This document shows positions 1-13,094 of a DNA stretch of 64,000 bases, one piece after another. A program made the translations under genes and the position numbers. Source of the DNA: Lyophyllum atratum (lineage: Eukaryota > Basidiomycota > Agaricomycetes > Agaricales > Lyophyllaceae); NCBI GenBank assembly GCA_014905825.1, contig JACGCN010000003.1, positions 1,054,001 through 1,118,000 on the forward strand, given 5' to 3'. The notes under the pieces were generated by a model. That model did not search any database. It was not told where the DNA came from and saw only the letters and a list, made by a program, of their open reading frames with translations. How positions within the stretch are numbered: the stretch's first letter is position 1; each line of letters begins with the position of its first letter.

Positions 1-1529
1 AAGACCACACCCTCGATCCAGTCATCCGCTGATCGCTCGACATCGAGGATCAGTCCTTCAACCTGCTGAGGAAGCAGCCCCTGTTGCGGGAGGGTCCAGA
101 GAATTGGCACCGGTAAGTTTGCCAGCACGATTCGCAGATCAGTAAACCACGAGCCATAGCCATTTAGGGCAAGAGCATATGACTCCCTCATAGCCGCTGA
201 AGCAAGCCGGTCGTGCGGGAGACCCAGGAGGTACAGCAGATATTTCAGGGCAAGCACCACCCTCCGGTACCGTATAGGCATGAGTCCAGTCTCGGAGAAG
301 AGTACAGCAATCATTGACCGGGCAGGCAGGCCCAGCATTTGGCGCAGGTAATAGTGCTGCACTTTCTCGAGGCTCTCCCGTTGACTGACAATAGTGTCTA
401 GACTCTAGAGCTACCTCACAGCCCAACGTAAGATATGGATCGACCCGGGACATATACAAGGTGCAGGACTCCCATACTGGCAGATCACCCACTATGCGCT
501 GCACCCCAAGGGACATGTTTGCCACATGAAGGGCTTTCTGAGCGCTCAACCTGTAATGCTGGACAAAGTAATTGTCCACGCCCGATTGAAAGTGGATACC
601 AACGTATTGGAAGTCACGCACAACTTCCAGCTTATGGGTCCCAAGGTAGAAGGACGGTATGTAGGCGGGCATGGCACCAAGGAGGCCCATAACATTCTTC
701 TAGAATTGGATCTCACACCCATTTTCAGCCGCCCAACGATACATGTCATTCAGCTTCCCCTGTACCGTCACTGTACACGGCGTCGCCAGAGCGATGTCAT
801 CAGCCTGCTCCAGCTTTGAGGCCTGTATCTCAGCCAGCCAAACGTCACCGGCATAGCACCTGACTCTAAAGTCAGCAAGGTAGAGATTCCAGAAGTCGGG
901 CGAGCTAGGGTCCCCCGTGAGGAGGCCTAGGCTACACATGAACCGCCGGGACAGTTCGCCATTGAGGCGGACCACATATGTCATGTCATGATACAGTTTC
1001 TGCAGCCAGCTGATGATGGTGCCAGATATCCCCCACGTATTGAGTTTGACCCAGAGTGTGTCCCGGTCCGTCCAGGGGAACACATTCTTCAGGTCAATAT
1101 AAGCGACGTACAGTGTCTGTCCACTCGCCTTCGCTTTCTCCGCCATTGCACGTAGTGTGAACGGGTTGTTATTGGTGCGATACCCGTCCCGAAAACCATT
1201 CTGAGTAGGGGGGAGAATGCTGTGCCGTGTGGCGAACTCACGCACTCTCTTATCTATTAATAATGTGAAGAATTTCAGTAGGCAGCATTCTAGCACAATG
1301 AGCCTGTAATTCTTTGGTAATGTGGTGTCCTTCCTGGGCTTAGGGATGCCAATCACCAGTGACACCAGCCATGTGGTGGGCACTTCCATCCGGTTAAAGC
1401 ACTCCGCGAACAGAAGTGCAAGGTTGTCGTTGGGTATAGCCACCACATCCTTATAGGAATAACCATCCACGCCTTTCGCGCTATCGATTGTGTGGGACTT
1501 AACATGGCGTTTAGCCCACGCAATCTCCT

Positions 1530-1982
1530 AGGCCCCGGGAAGCTCCCCTATGGGTCTGTCCGAAAAATTGCCCGAAAATCTGCCTCAAATACGCAATGTC
1601 AAGGTCCTCAAATACGCTATATCTGACAGGGTTCTCCACGTGGCAGGCCACGTGCACGCCAAAATCCGTCCAAAAACGGAAGGCGAGAACGCGATTGAAA
1701 CGAGAGCCTACAATTTAGCTGCCTTACCGGCGAGAAACTGAGGGACGCATCACTGAGTCAACTCATAGGGTGGCTTTTGCTTTTTGCATCTCAAACTCCT
1801 CCCTGCTCCTACAAAAAATTCGGCTTTGAGACCCTCAAATACGCCATATTGCTGACAGAGGTCGAGGTTCGCTGGCCTTCGCTGGCCTCAAATACGCTAT
1901 TTTCCGACAGAAAATTGGCCATTTTGGGGCCTTCAAATACGCAAAATTTCCGACAGACCCTTAGGGGAGCTTCCCCGGGCCT
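1530..1982. mobile_element. hAT-like MITE inserted in the LINE
   Basis: This is a 453-bp non-coding element. Its ends are inverted repeats: AGGCCCCGGGAAGCTCCCCT at 1530 and AGGCCCGGGGAAGCTCCCCT as the reverse complement ending at 1982. The similarity extends to about 40 bp. It is flanked by a perfect 8-bp direct repeat AATCTCCT at 1522-1529 and 1983-1990. An 8-bp target duplication is the signature of hAT-superfamily transposition. Removing the element and one repeat rejoins the LINE reading frame (FTVEEI then AWAKRHV), which confirms the boundaries. The interior has no transposase and carries five copies of a 10-bp motif. The superfamily assignment is inferred from duplication length and structure. 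Confidence 0.9.
1585..1942 (+). repeat. Five subterminal copies of TCAAATACGC in the MITE
   Basis: The 10-mer TCAAATACGC occurs at 1585-1594, 1608-1617, 1835-1844, 1888-1897 and 1933-1942, all on the plus strand. Several copies are followed within about 15 bases by a TGACAG or CGACAG core. Clustered short motifs near the ends are known transposase-binding sites in hAT elements. That role here is inferred. Confidence 0.75.
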
Positions 1983-2180
1983 AATCTCCTCTACTGTGAA
2001 GGGACGTGAGAAGAGGTGATCCGGAGTCGTGTCCACCCCCCGAGCAGGAAGGGCGGCAGCGAGCAGCCGGGTCAGCGTGAGCTGGGCAACGTCAAAGCTT
2101 TCAGGGACCTCCAGCGGTGCATTCATTCGCCCGCGCAGGCGAGGCCTCGTCAGTTCACTTCGTTTTTTAGAACTGCACAC

Positions 2181-2824
2181 AGACCGCCACTTCGTTTCGA
2201 TTCAATTCGATTCGCGGCAACACTACCTCGCTTCTTCCATTTCCTTCCGGACTTGTGTCGGTCCTCCTGCGACGAAGCCTGCCCGTTTGAGGTCCTTGTT
2301 GTGCGAGAAAGTTGTCCAGAGACTGTTCTTGTTCTTGCTGAAGCTGAGCTTGACGGCGAGCCCGCTGCCGTTGGCCAAATGAATGGTTGATGTAGGTGGA
2401 AAGCATGAGTACAGAGTGCAGAGACCATGTTCGAGACTTGCAGTTCCTCAAGCTTATGTCATGGGCAGGGAATGCACAAAAATGAGATTGTTCATTGAAG
2501 AGGCTGCATTGAATCGAGTGGAAGTGAAGTTCAAACGTGGTCATGGGAGTTTATTCGAAATAAATGCGCGGTCATTCCAATTATGTCGGGTTATTGCCGA
2601 AAATGTTAGCTAATACACCGACTTCTGACTGGCTCTCAGCCCTTAGGGTACAGGCCATTGCCGGGTGCGCAGAGTCGTACCCGCAGCAGTACCCGGGGTG
2701 TTTGACCCAGGCAGGTCGGGCGACCCGTGCTGATCACGATACAGTAACGGTTTTTAAGAAAGCATAAATCACTCAATACTGCCAATGTAGAATCCCATGT
2801 TGCTCAATCTATTCTAATCCCTCC
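2181..2824. other. Gap between the LINE remnant and the ABC transporter
   Basis: The first part (to about 2400) probably still derives from the LINE: the minus strand reads glutamine- and arginine-rich stretches in shifting frames. From about 2400 to 2824 I see no coding potential, repeat or RNA gene. The right-hand end is the 3' flank of the ABC transporter, whose stop codon is at 2825-2827. Confidence 0.4.
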
Positions 2825-5800
2825 TCATTGCTCATCCGCAGTGCCAATCAAACCTGCCTCATAAGCCAAAGAATAAAATATAGATGCTTTGTTTGCAAGA
2901 AGGCTTGCAGGGGTGTCAAGTTCTGCCACCTGTAAATAAAGCTGTGTCAGAACGGTTCGTGAAATTTATGTATGCATGCCCACCTTCCCTGAATCCATAA
3001 CAAGAACCCTGTCAGAATCAATAATAGTGTTGAGACGATGCCTGTAACATTGTTGTCAGCCACTATGCACATACATGTATGGATTCAGGAACATACGCAA
3101 TGGTCAATATGGTCACATCCGCAAATGCAGGTCCTTTGATAATGCCTTGGATAGCCTGATCCGTATCGAGATCAACTGCTGAAGTGGCTGTTGATGAAAC
3201 TTGGTAAAGGAGCTGGAAAAAAAGAGAACGGAGAGATGTACCTTCATCTAAAACTAGAATTTTCGACTAGTTTGCAATCAATTTGAAGTGTGAGAAGATG
3301 GTATCAAAACTCGTACCTTGCGAAGCAACGCTCTCGCAAAACACAACAATTGCCTCTGACCAGCTGAAAGTGAAGAGCCTCCTTCCCTGACTGGTGCATC
3401 CAAGCCTTCTGGCAAGGTGTCCACATATTCCTTCAAGTATGCCTGGAAATTCATGGTATTAGCCATAAGATCGAACACCTACTACAGTCACGAACCTGGC
3501 TAAGCGCCATCCAAATATCAACATCGCTGTGTTCTCCAACAGGGTCGATATTTTCTCTCAAAGTTCCTTCAAATAAGTCGGGCGATTGTGGGACAATGGA
3601 GATGTTTGATCGGACTACCAGCGAGCGGTCAGACAGAATTGATCTGCAGTCAGGAATGACGTACGATCATGAAGTCCAATTTTGGTAATGTCCACGGAAT
3701 CGATGAGGATTGTTCCTTCCACTGGCTCGATGATGCGGAATAGAGCTAGTAGCAACTATATGAAACGTAAGGAATCCGCTAGTTCAGATAAAGAATCACT
3801 CAACAGATGACTTGCCAGCGCCAGTCCGGCCACAGACCCCGATTTTTTCCCTTGGTTTCTGCAAAAATTGTGACCGTTATTCAAAGGAGATTCAATGATT
3901 ACCTACGATTGTCATTGAGATGTTTCTCAAAACAAAGTCTAGTTCTGGTCGATATTTCGTTGAATATTCGCTAAAAGCCATTTAATCAACTATTCAAGGG
4001 GAAGAGCATGAAGTTTACATACTGGAATTCAATCTCTCCTTTTGAGGGCCACATCTCAGACGGTTTATTTTCGGGAATTTCGAGTGGTGCCTCTGGCTTG
4101 ACCTCTGTTTGATGCAAGATGCGTTCGACGCTTACAATGTTTTGTTCAACCTCGCTGGCTGATCTGACGACCCAGTTCTACACCTCATCAGAAAGGATCA
4201 TGAAAGATTTGAAGAAAGACTTACGAGTGAAGAAGTCGTATTCAACGCATACGATAGCACGAGACCGACTAATCCAGCATCCACTCCCGTGGTGATCAAT
4301 GCAGTCATAGCAAGCATTGCAACGATTAAAATGATCAGAGCACCAACGAACTCAAGCCGCACGGCGAGCCATCGGTTGACAGATATGCTCGGAAGGTAAC
4401 ATATCTGATTACGATCGATACGACGTCGGATTTCATAGATAAACAGCGGCTGTTGGTTGAAAGCCCTGATGGTTGAAAGGCCCGCTAGTGATTCAGAGAA
4501 CCATGCAAAGATTGGCGAACGAGAGACGGCGTCCAGGCGTTTGAGTTCTCGAGATGTGGCTAAATAATACCTTGGTAGAAGGTCAAGCATCCGCGACGAC
4601 GTTCAGGTCCAATGCTTACTTCATCACTCGAGCGTAAAAGAATGCTAGCGGAATTACCGCAATCAAAAACGGAGGAAAACTTCCCCCGATGACGGCGAGA
4701 ATGGAAAGGCAGACGGCAAGAGTACGACACATTCCTTGAATCACGCGTCCAAGAATTTGGTCTACCACATAGGTATCCCGGGAGAACAGATTCAGGATCC
4801 TATAGTCCAAAGGATGAGTGCTTGCCTCCATGCCAGAAGTCTGGGGTTTACCGTCCGGTAGGAGTCAGTTCAAAAAAGCTTAACGGAGCCCGCATCAATG
4901 AATTCAACATCTGCGGAAAGCGAGCGTCAAAGAGTAGCTGCAAATGCTGAGCGAGATAGCTTACCGCATCATGGAGACGTTTGGAGCTTCGAAGTGCACA
5001 GAGCACCGACATCAAAACTGCCGATAGCCCTCCAAGGATCGTCGACGAGAAGGCGAGTAACCCGTATATGACGAGATACTGGAACATACCCTTGTTGCTC
5101 CCCATTTCCCTGTTGTGCTCTGCCCAGCTACGCAAAGTCAGGTTTGCCAGCACCGACGTGGCTTGCTGCAAGACTGTGGTTAGCAGGAAGAAGAAGAACC
5201 CTGCCTTGGAAGCCGCTTCAATGTACTGCTTGTAGACATTGACATTGACTCGACCCTGCTCTGTATGTTCCTTGCTCAGGCCTTCGGGGGGCGGGGTTTG
5301 TGTCGGGCTTGGCTTGGCAATTCGAGCTTTGGGGAAATCAATTCTGTGCCGAAGCTTCTCGGAAATGGCTCCAGCGTATTCCTCTGCTTGTGAGGGGTTG
5401 TCGCCTTCGATCTTTCTTCCCTCACCGGGCGTGACAGTGCCACTAGAAACGAAAGGAGTAGACGTCCCCGAAGACGATGAACTGGTACCGTGTCCGCGGC
5501 TATCACCAAATACATGGTCAGGGCACAACCGAAAGCGACTGGAAATGAACATACACAAGTTTGGAGACTTCTCCTTCAGGGTTCGACATGATGGCCTCAT
5601 ATGAGCCGCACTCAACGATGATGCCTCTGCGGACGAAGACGAGTGTGTCAAATTGCTTTAAGAATGCGATACTGTTGGTAACAAGAATACGAGCTTTGGT
5701 AGCAAGTAGTCCGCGAGGTCCAATAACATGATCTAGATGAAGGTAAATGATAATCCAGAGACGAGCGGGGAACTACCAACCAAAAACGTGGCGTGCAACA

Positions 5801-8800
5801 TGGCTGTCGACAGCGGCAAGACAGTCATCAAGCAAGACTCTGAGCGCCACCAGTTAGTCTTTAACTAGCCTTCAAACAATGGACCTACAGATCTGCCCTC
5901 GCATACACCGCACGAGCTAGAGAAATTCGCGCTCGCTGTCCTCCGCTAAGCTATGATGGTTCATTAGGTTGGTCAAAAGTTCACAAGAGTCGCGTCGACC
6001 ATACAGTTATCCCTGGAAGAACTGTTAGCCGCTGGCATATGCTTATCGAAGCAACAGACTAACCTTTTTCTCCCACTTCCGTAGCATCACCCTGGGGAAG
6101 AAGGGCTAAATCCTGGCTAAGAGCACATGCTGAGAGAACGTTAGATTTGTCCCAGGATCAATTCGCTGCAATTTTACCTTCGATCACCAGGTTATAGAAT
6201 ATCTCATCATACTCGTGAGAAAATAGAATGTTTTCACGGACAGAAGCAGACAAGATCCTAGATAGTGGATGAAAAGACAGTCAAAAGGGAAACGGTCAAC
6301 GACATACCAAGGATTTTGAGGAGCGTATGAGGTAGAGCCCGAAAGGACGAGAGAGCCTTCCCTGCGCGTCATCTCGCCGATAATAGCAGACAACAAGCTA
6401 GTCTAGTGAAATGTGAGCCGCGTTATATCAGTCAAGAATCACCAAGAAATGAGATACCTTGCCAGACCCAACGCGTCCGAGGACACCGACAAGTTGACCT
6501 TTCTTGACTGTGAGATTGATGTTTTCCAAGGTCGGCTCTACAGCTTTTTTCTCCCATGAGAAATCTGCATCCCGGATGGATAAGACCTGGCACACAAATG
6601 AACATCAACGTCATGGATAATCACGAAGATCCTCACTTCGTCCCCTTCATTAAGCACTGGCTTTTCCACTACCTCGCGGGCATCAGGTTGTAATTCGTCC
6701 GCATTCAAGAAGTCAGAAAGGCGTTTGACTGAAACGATTGCCTCGATAATGTTAGATGTGACCTGGCTAAACTATTCCCGACATGAGAGGAAAATCTCGG
6801 CGGGATATTTTTCTTGCATACCATAGCCAGGGGGAACTGTAGGAGCATGAACAACGAGATGGCGGGGAAGATAACATCCGAGGTCAAAGGTGTCGATGAA
6901 GTCATCGCAGCGGTTGCAAAAGAGCTGAACGCGACAAGCAACGGGATTCCGCTCCAGAGAGCCATATTGCCAGCCTTCCACAGTAAGTCAGCATGGCAGG
7001 GAGGGCCTGAAAGAAGAGATACCGACTGTGACAAGTCCGATTTTCCTGAGCATCCTCAATTCTTGGTTGTTGCGAGTGTCCGAGATCTTCCTCATAAAGC
7101 TAAATTCCCAGGCGTATAGCTTGATACTGGACGGCTCATGGTTTAGTGAATCTACCAGCCTTTGAAGAAGCTCTGACCGACCTTCTAATGTTGGCTAACA
7201 ATTCGCTCATAAGACGAGTGCGTTTGTCACGATTTTTCATCTGCTGTTCCTGCATACGCTTCAAGATACCCGCAATAACTGTGGTGGTGGGCTCAGCACG
7301 AGCACCTAAGAGTGAAAGGAGCCTTACATGTGTTGAGAGGGATAGAAAATATCATTATTCCGACACCGACGAAAGCGGCCCAACCAAGAAGACTATACAG
7401 AGATATAAATGCGAGTGTAATCTATGGGGTTGTGAGGACGTGGTCAAATAAAGAGATGGTTTTGAACCGACCTGAAGCGGGCCTGATAACGCGATCAGGC
7501 CGTAAGTGCAAAGATCCTGGAGCCTAGTGGCATCGACAGACATCAGATTGACGATGTCGCCAGAAGCGCGGGTCCGTTCGTCGTTGGAAAGGACGAGTGA
7601 TTTTGCGTAGATAGCGGTGACAAGGCCGGCGCGGACACGCATGCTGTTGGCGAATATCAGATAAGCATCCTCTTGAAAGCGGAGAAGACATACCCCGTTT
7701 CAAATGTGCGTTGGAAGTACTGCAACGGGTCAGTCTGCGATACATATTAGAAGTTCGAAGAGTCGAACAGACCTGATGCAATGCTATAGTTTGAACGACT
7801 GAAGCAAGAAACATCAACGTAGCTATGCCGAAGCCTTTTAGTTTACTTGGTACTTCGTCGTCTTCTGCGTTTCCAAAGCGAGCAGCCTGATACGAGGAGA
7901 TATAGGCCAATAACCATCGTAGTAGTTGAGGCTGAAGGAATGCCAAACAATCCTGGATAAATTTAAGACCAGCCGCAGCGGCGTAGGGTCCGCCGTATGC
8001 AATGAAGAGTGCCTTCCATAGAGGACTGATCATAGTTGAGCCAACTTCCGGGGTGGTAATCAAACTGACTTACTGTTTAGCTAATGCTTTTTCGAGATCT
8101 TTCCCTAAACTCTCAGACTCATCGCCAGGTCGTAGAGCAGGAAGGTCCCGTTCCGTGATGTATTGGGAAGCGCCTTTCTTCATAAGCGCGGTCATCCATC
8201 CAAAACTCTAGTTAAAGAATGGGTTTAAGTCAGAGATGCCAAGTTTAACAAGGCCATAGCGAAGGAAGCTCACCCAGACGCTGAAAATATTGGCTGTAAC
8301 AAGGGGATGCTCCATATGTTGCTTGTCGTCCAATGAAGGCTCCGTGTCATACTCCGACCCCAAACATTCCAGACCAAAGGTAATGAGGCCAAGGCCTCCG
8401 ACCATAGATTTGAGGCCGAGGATAACATCTCTATCGTGAATTCCGGTTTCGAGGACAGTTCTAATCCAAATGGCCAGGCAAACCAAGTACGGTGGCCAAA
8501 AGATGAGGAGCACGGAAGATGAAGTACGCGTCCGGGTATGGTTAAAATAAGTCAAGAAAATGGCAGAAGCCAAAGCCAGTGGCTCAATAATATAATGTGG
8601 AAAGACGGGCACAGACTTGTGCAGGAAGATGATGAAGAGGAGGTTCGCGAAGCTGCTGGTGAGTGACGCAGTAAGCAATGTCTGTACAGGGAGAAGTTTG
8701 ACTTGATTTTTTTTCGTTGATAAAATGCATAAGGAAACGCACGAGTTTTGCCGCTAACAACCACCGACTTTTCGATGGCCTTTCTTGATACGGGGCACGG

Positions 8801-8949
8801 AATAGTGCCAATGACCTCCATGTCGCCAAAATGAGGAGCGCGCCGAGAAGAGCGGACAAGAGGACACCCTCCTCAAAGCACAATGTGGTATCGAATTCCC
8901 GAATGCGTGATACGACTCGCCATCCTTCGGGATCACGGCAGATGGCCAT
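2825..8949 (-). CDS. ABCC-subfamily (MRP/YCF1-like) ABC transporter, many introns
   Basis: This is a full-length ABC exporter of the ABCC type, probably moving glutathione or other conjugates across the vacuolar or plasma membrane. The start is ATG at 8949 ([10 protein letters not shown]), with an in-frame stop upstream. Order: an N-terminal hydrophobic TMD0 (8949-8280), TMD1 (8060-6770), NBD1, TMD2 (4850-4200) and NBD2. NBD1 has Walker A GRVGSGKTS (split by an intron near 6460), Q-loop YAPQNPW, signature LSGGQRARI (5950) and Walker B VLLDD, with Asp where a catalytic Glu is usual; this degeneracy is typical of ABCC. NBD2 has Walker [10 protein letters not shown], signature LSAGQRQL and Walker B ILVLDEATSAVD, with the catalytic Glu. 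About 20 or more short introns are needed. Two exons are tiny: 8 nt (6005-6012) and 25 nt (3242-3266). The last exon ends GLIGTADEQ. Substrate is unknown. Confidence 0.92.
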
Positions 8950-9120
8950 ACCAGAGGCAGTCGTCGAGGTAAAGAGTCAAGAACCGACAATCGACAACCG
9001 AGCGTGGTGCGTAAATTTAAAATGGAGGTTGACTTATGAAGCAAATTGATGTCCGGCCCGTAACGTTTTCCGTAGAGTATGTAAAAATACATAAGCAAAC
9101 CGAACTTATGTAGTTTACAT

Positions 9121-9835
9121 CTAGTCGTCCAGCGATGGAAGGGTATCTCCAGCAATCTGTTCCCCAAGTGCAACCATTTTAAACATTTCATACGCCCTAT
9201 CGAGATCGTCGTTGACTATGACAAGGTCGTGGACATTGGCTTCCTTTGCATATTGAATTTCTTTAAGTGCCATTGCAAGGCGTTTTTCCACGGCAGCTTC
9301 TGTTTCTGTTCCGCGCTGTTGAAGGCGAGAGCGCAGGACGGCCATTGAAGGAGGGGATATGAAAAGATAGACAGGATTCAAATTTGTGTTCTTTATTTGT
9401 CGGACACCCTAGGTACAGAATCGACGGGGAGTCTCATAGATGAGTGCATCAGAACTTACCTGTGCCTCGATGTCGAGAATACATCGTCTGCCGAGTTGCT
9501 GCACCTGGCGAACAGTCTCGAAGCTCGTCCCATAGAAGTTGCTTGAGAATTCAGCGTGCTCAATGAACGCGCCCTCCTGGAGCAGATTCTTGAACCGCTG
9601 TGGAGTTGAAAAATGGTATTGCTTGCCATCGACCTCGCCAGGCCGGGGTGATCTGGTGGTGTCTGCACGGCAATCAGTCAGACCGGTTGCAAGGGAGCAG
9701 GGTGGGCGCACGCGAGACACTGAAACCGAATTTATCTGGGAATTCGGCAAAGAGACGCTGGAGAAGAGTGCTCTTGCCGACACCAGATGGACCGGAGAGA
9801 ACGAGGGGGCGGAGGAAGTCCGGGAGAGGGGACAT
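9121..9835 (-). CDS. GUK1: Guanylate kinase
   Basis: Converts GMP to GDP with ATP in the cytosol. The start is ATG at 9835 ([18 protein letters not shown]). The P-loop [11 protein letters not shown] is followed by the GMP-binding segment [14 protein letters not shown] and then YHF, and by the lid region ending in [14 protein letters not shown]. Two introns are clear: 9663-9711 and 9409-9459, both GT...AG. Splicing rejoins FGFSVSHTTR and [15 protein letters not shown] exactly. The protein of about 200 residues matches the usual length of the family. The stop TAG is at 9121-9123. It lies in tandem with the ABC transporter, 171 bp upstream of its start codon. Everything seen looks intact. Confidence 0.96.
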
Positions 9836-10099
9836 GGTGTGCTACTAGCAGTAGTGCTAGACAGAAAGCAGCATGCGCGTGACCATCAAGGCGACGTGTG
9901 ACAGTGCCTGTGACATGACAGTTGATGGTGGACTTGTGAATTGGAGACGAGACTTGAGTTTGTGCAGACTCTCTCCTCCTCTTCTCTCCCTCTATTCTCC
10001 TGTCCTGGCCACCACCGTCCTTTTATCTTGACCTTACCTTCAAGTCGTGCCAGCACCCTTCGCCACTCTTTCACCCCTCCACGACTTTTACGATATCTC

Positions 10100-11926
<1,827 letters not shown>

Positions 11927-12375
11927 TCTTCTCTTCTCTTCATGTCCGCTGTACCTGGATGCAGTCACGCCGGTCCGTTCGTCGATGTTCCATTATGTGT
12001 TATCTCAGCTCCCATGAATGGGCCCCTCGCTTCCTTTTGCTTTCCAAACTCATATATCCCCATCTTCTCCCGTTGCGATATACACCTCTAATTCGTCAAC
12101 CATGTCTCCTCGCTTTTCCTGGGCCTGCCTTTGGTTGTCAGGTATCGTCGGTTATATTTGCTTAATCTTTGTAGGAATACCCCCCATGACTATCCACATT
12201 TTCTTCGTTTCACCCCAATGTACAGCTAGTTTGACATTTACAGTGACAGAACACAAGCTGAGACACTGAGAGTCACCTTGCTGCTACTCCGAACTCGTCA
12301 GAGTCAATCAGATTGCGTTCCTGTAAGTCTGTGCATGTGACTTGGAACAACAAACTCGCCATGCGCGTTGTGTGT
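11927..12375. other. Gap after the kinase
   Basis: This is the 3' flank of the kinase, up to the target duplication of the transposon at 12376. I see no coding region, RNA gene or repeat in it. Confidence 0.4.
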
Positions 12376-12385
12376 CATTGTTATG

Positions 12386-13067
12386 AGGACGTCCCGGTAT
12401 TGGAAATTCCGCCCCTCCGCCCCTCCGCCCTGTCCGGCCGGGTCCGCCCTTGTCCGCGCCAGTCCGCCTCACCTCCTCGCTATCTACTTAAGTATAAGCC
12501 ATTTATGTTGGATAACTTGGTCCGGATGGCTCTAATGTTTCTCTGCAGTGATAATACATGCAATGCCGCGTTTCTCTCAACACCAACATGAATTCTGAGC
12601 AATTAGGTGATCTCATATTTCAGAGTGAAATTCACTCGACAGTCGCATCTTTTTGTTGACGCGATTGCAATCACACTTTTTTACGGATTCCCCTCAGAAT
12701 TTGGAATAGATCTCGTTCCTGACCATAATTATCGGATTATGTTCAAGGCCAAATCTTTCAAAGTAGCCAAGGAGGATAGGTACAAATTAAAGTACAGGGA
12801 GGATAACAAGTGTTTTACATAAATTCTGTCTCAATAATAGTCCCACAAACCTTCCGTTCTGAAGCTTCGACACTTGTGTCCCACCAGAAATGTGCTCTGG
12901 AAGTGTCTTTCGGGGAGGTACAACGGACGACCGTGAAGTTGTTGAGCTTCGGGGGATCGGAAAATAACGTCGGAGTTGAAGTCTTGGCTGAGAATGAAGG
13001 CGCGGACTGACGCGGACGGCCGGACGGCCGGAGGCCTGGCGCGGAATTTCCAATGTCGGGACTTTCA
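12386..13067. mobile_element. Non-autonomous DNA transposon (682 bp) in the DNA ligase promoter
   Basis: The two ends form long inverted repeats: AGGACGTCCCGGTATTGG at 12386 against TGAAAGTCCCGACATTGG (reverse complement of the right end, 13067). The match continues through GAAATTCCGC and GC-rich CCGGCCGTCCG-type sequence for roughly 70 bp. A perfect 10-bp direct repeat CATTGTTATG lies outside each end (12376-12385 and 13068-13077). A 9-11 bp duplication with long inverted repeats is typical of Mutator-like elements. The interior is AT-richer and has no transposase; short open frames there do not resemble known proteins. The right duplication ends 17 bp before the ligase start codon, so the element forms most of the proximal promoter. 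The superfamily is inferred. Confidence 0.85.
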
Positions 13068-13094
13068 CATTGTTATGGTCCCTTCTCGACCACC

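Larger units (their letters stand above)
1..2180 (-). mobile_element. Decayed LINE-type (non-LTR) retrotransposon, reverse transcriptase region
   Basis: The minus strand encodes a non-LTR reverse transcriptase, read from about 2180 leftward to the window edge, where it continues out of view. Visible motifs are palm motif A (YIDLKNVFPWTDRDTLW, near 1100), a G-D-P-S-S-P block (near 915) and the catalytic ADD box in EQADDIALAT (near 800). The C-terminal part includes ETGLMPIRYRR (near 280). The copy is broken twice. A MITE at 1530-1982 splits the coding region, and near 400 the frame must shift by one base to go from the GIHFQSG segment to the YYLRQMLGLPAR segment. Upstream of about 2180 the frames are degenerate and the 5' end cannot be defined. 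QADD instead of YADD is a known variant in fungal elements. No endonuclease domain is visible in the part present. A dead element is a firm reading; the clade is not resolved. Confidence 0.88.

Noticed and set aside
12607..12822. 71-residue open frame inside the promoter transposon
   Set aside because: It has no recognisable domain, no transposase motif and lies in AT-rich element interior; probably chance.
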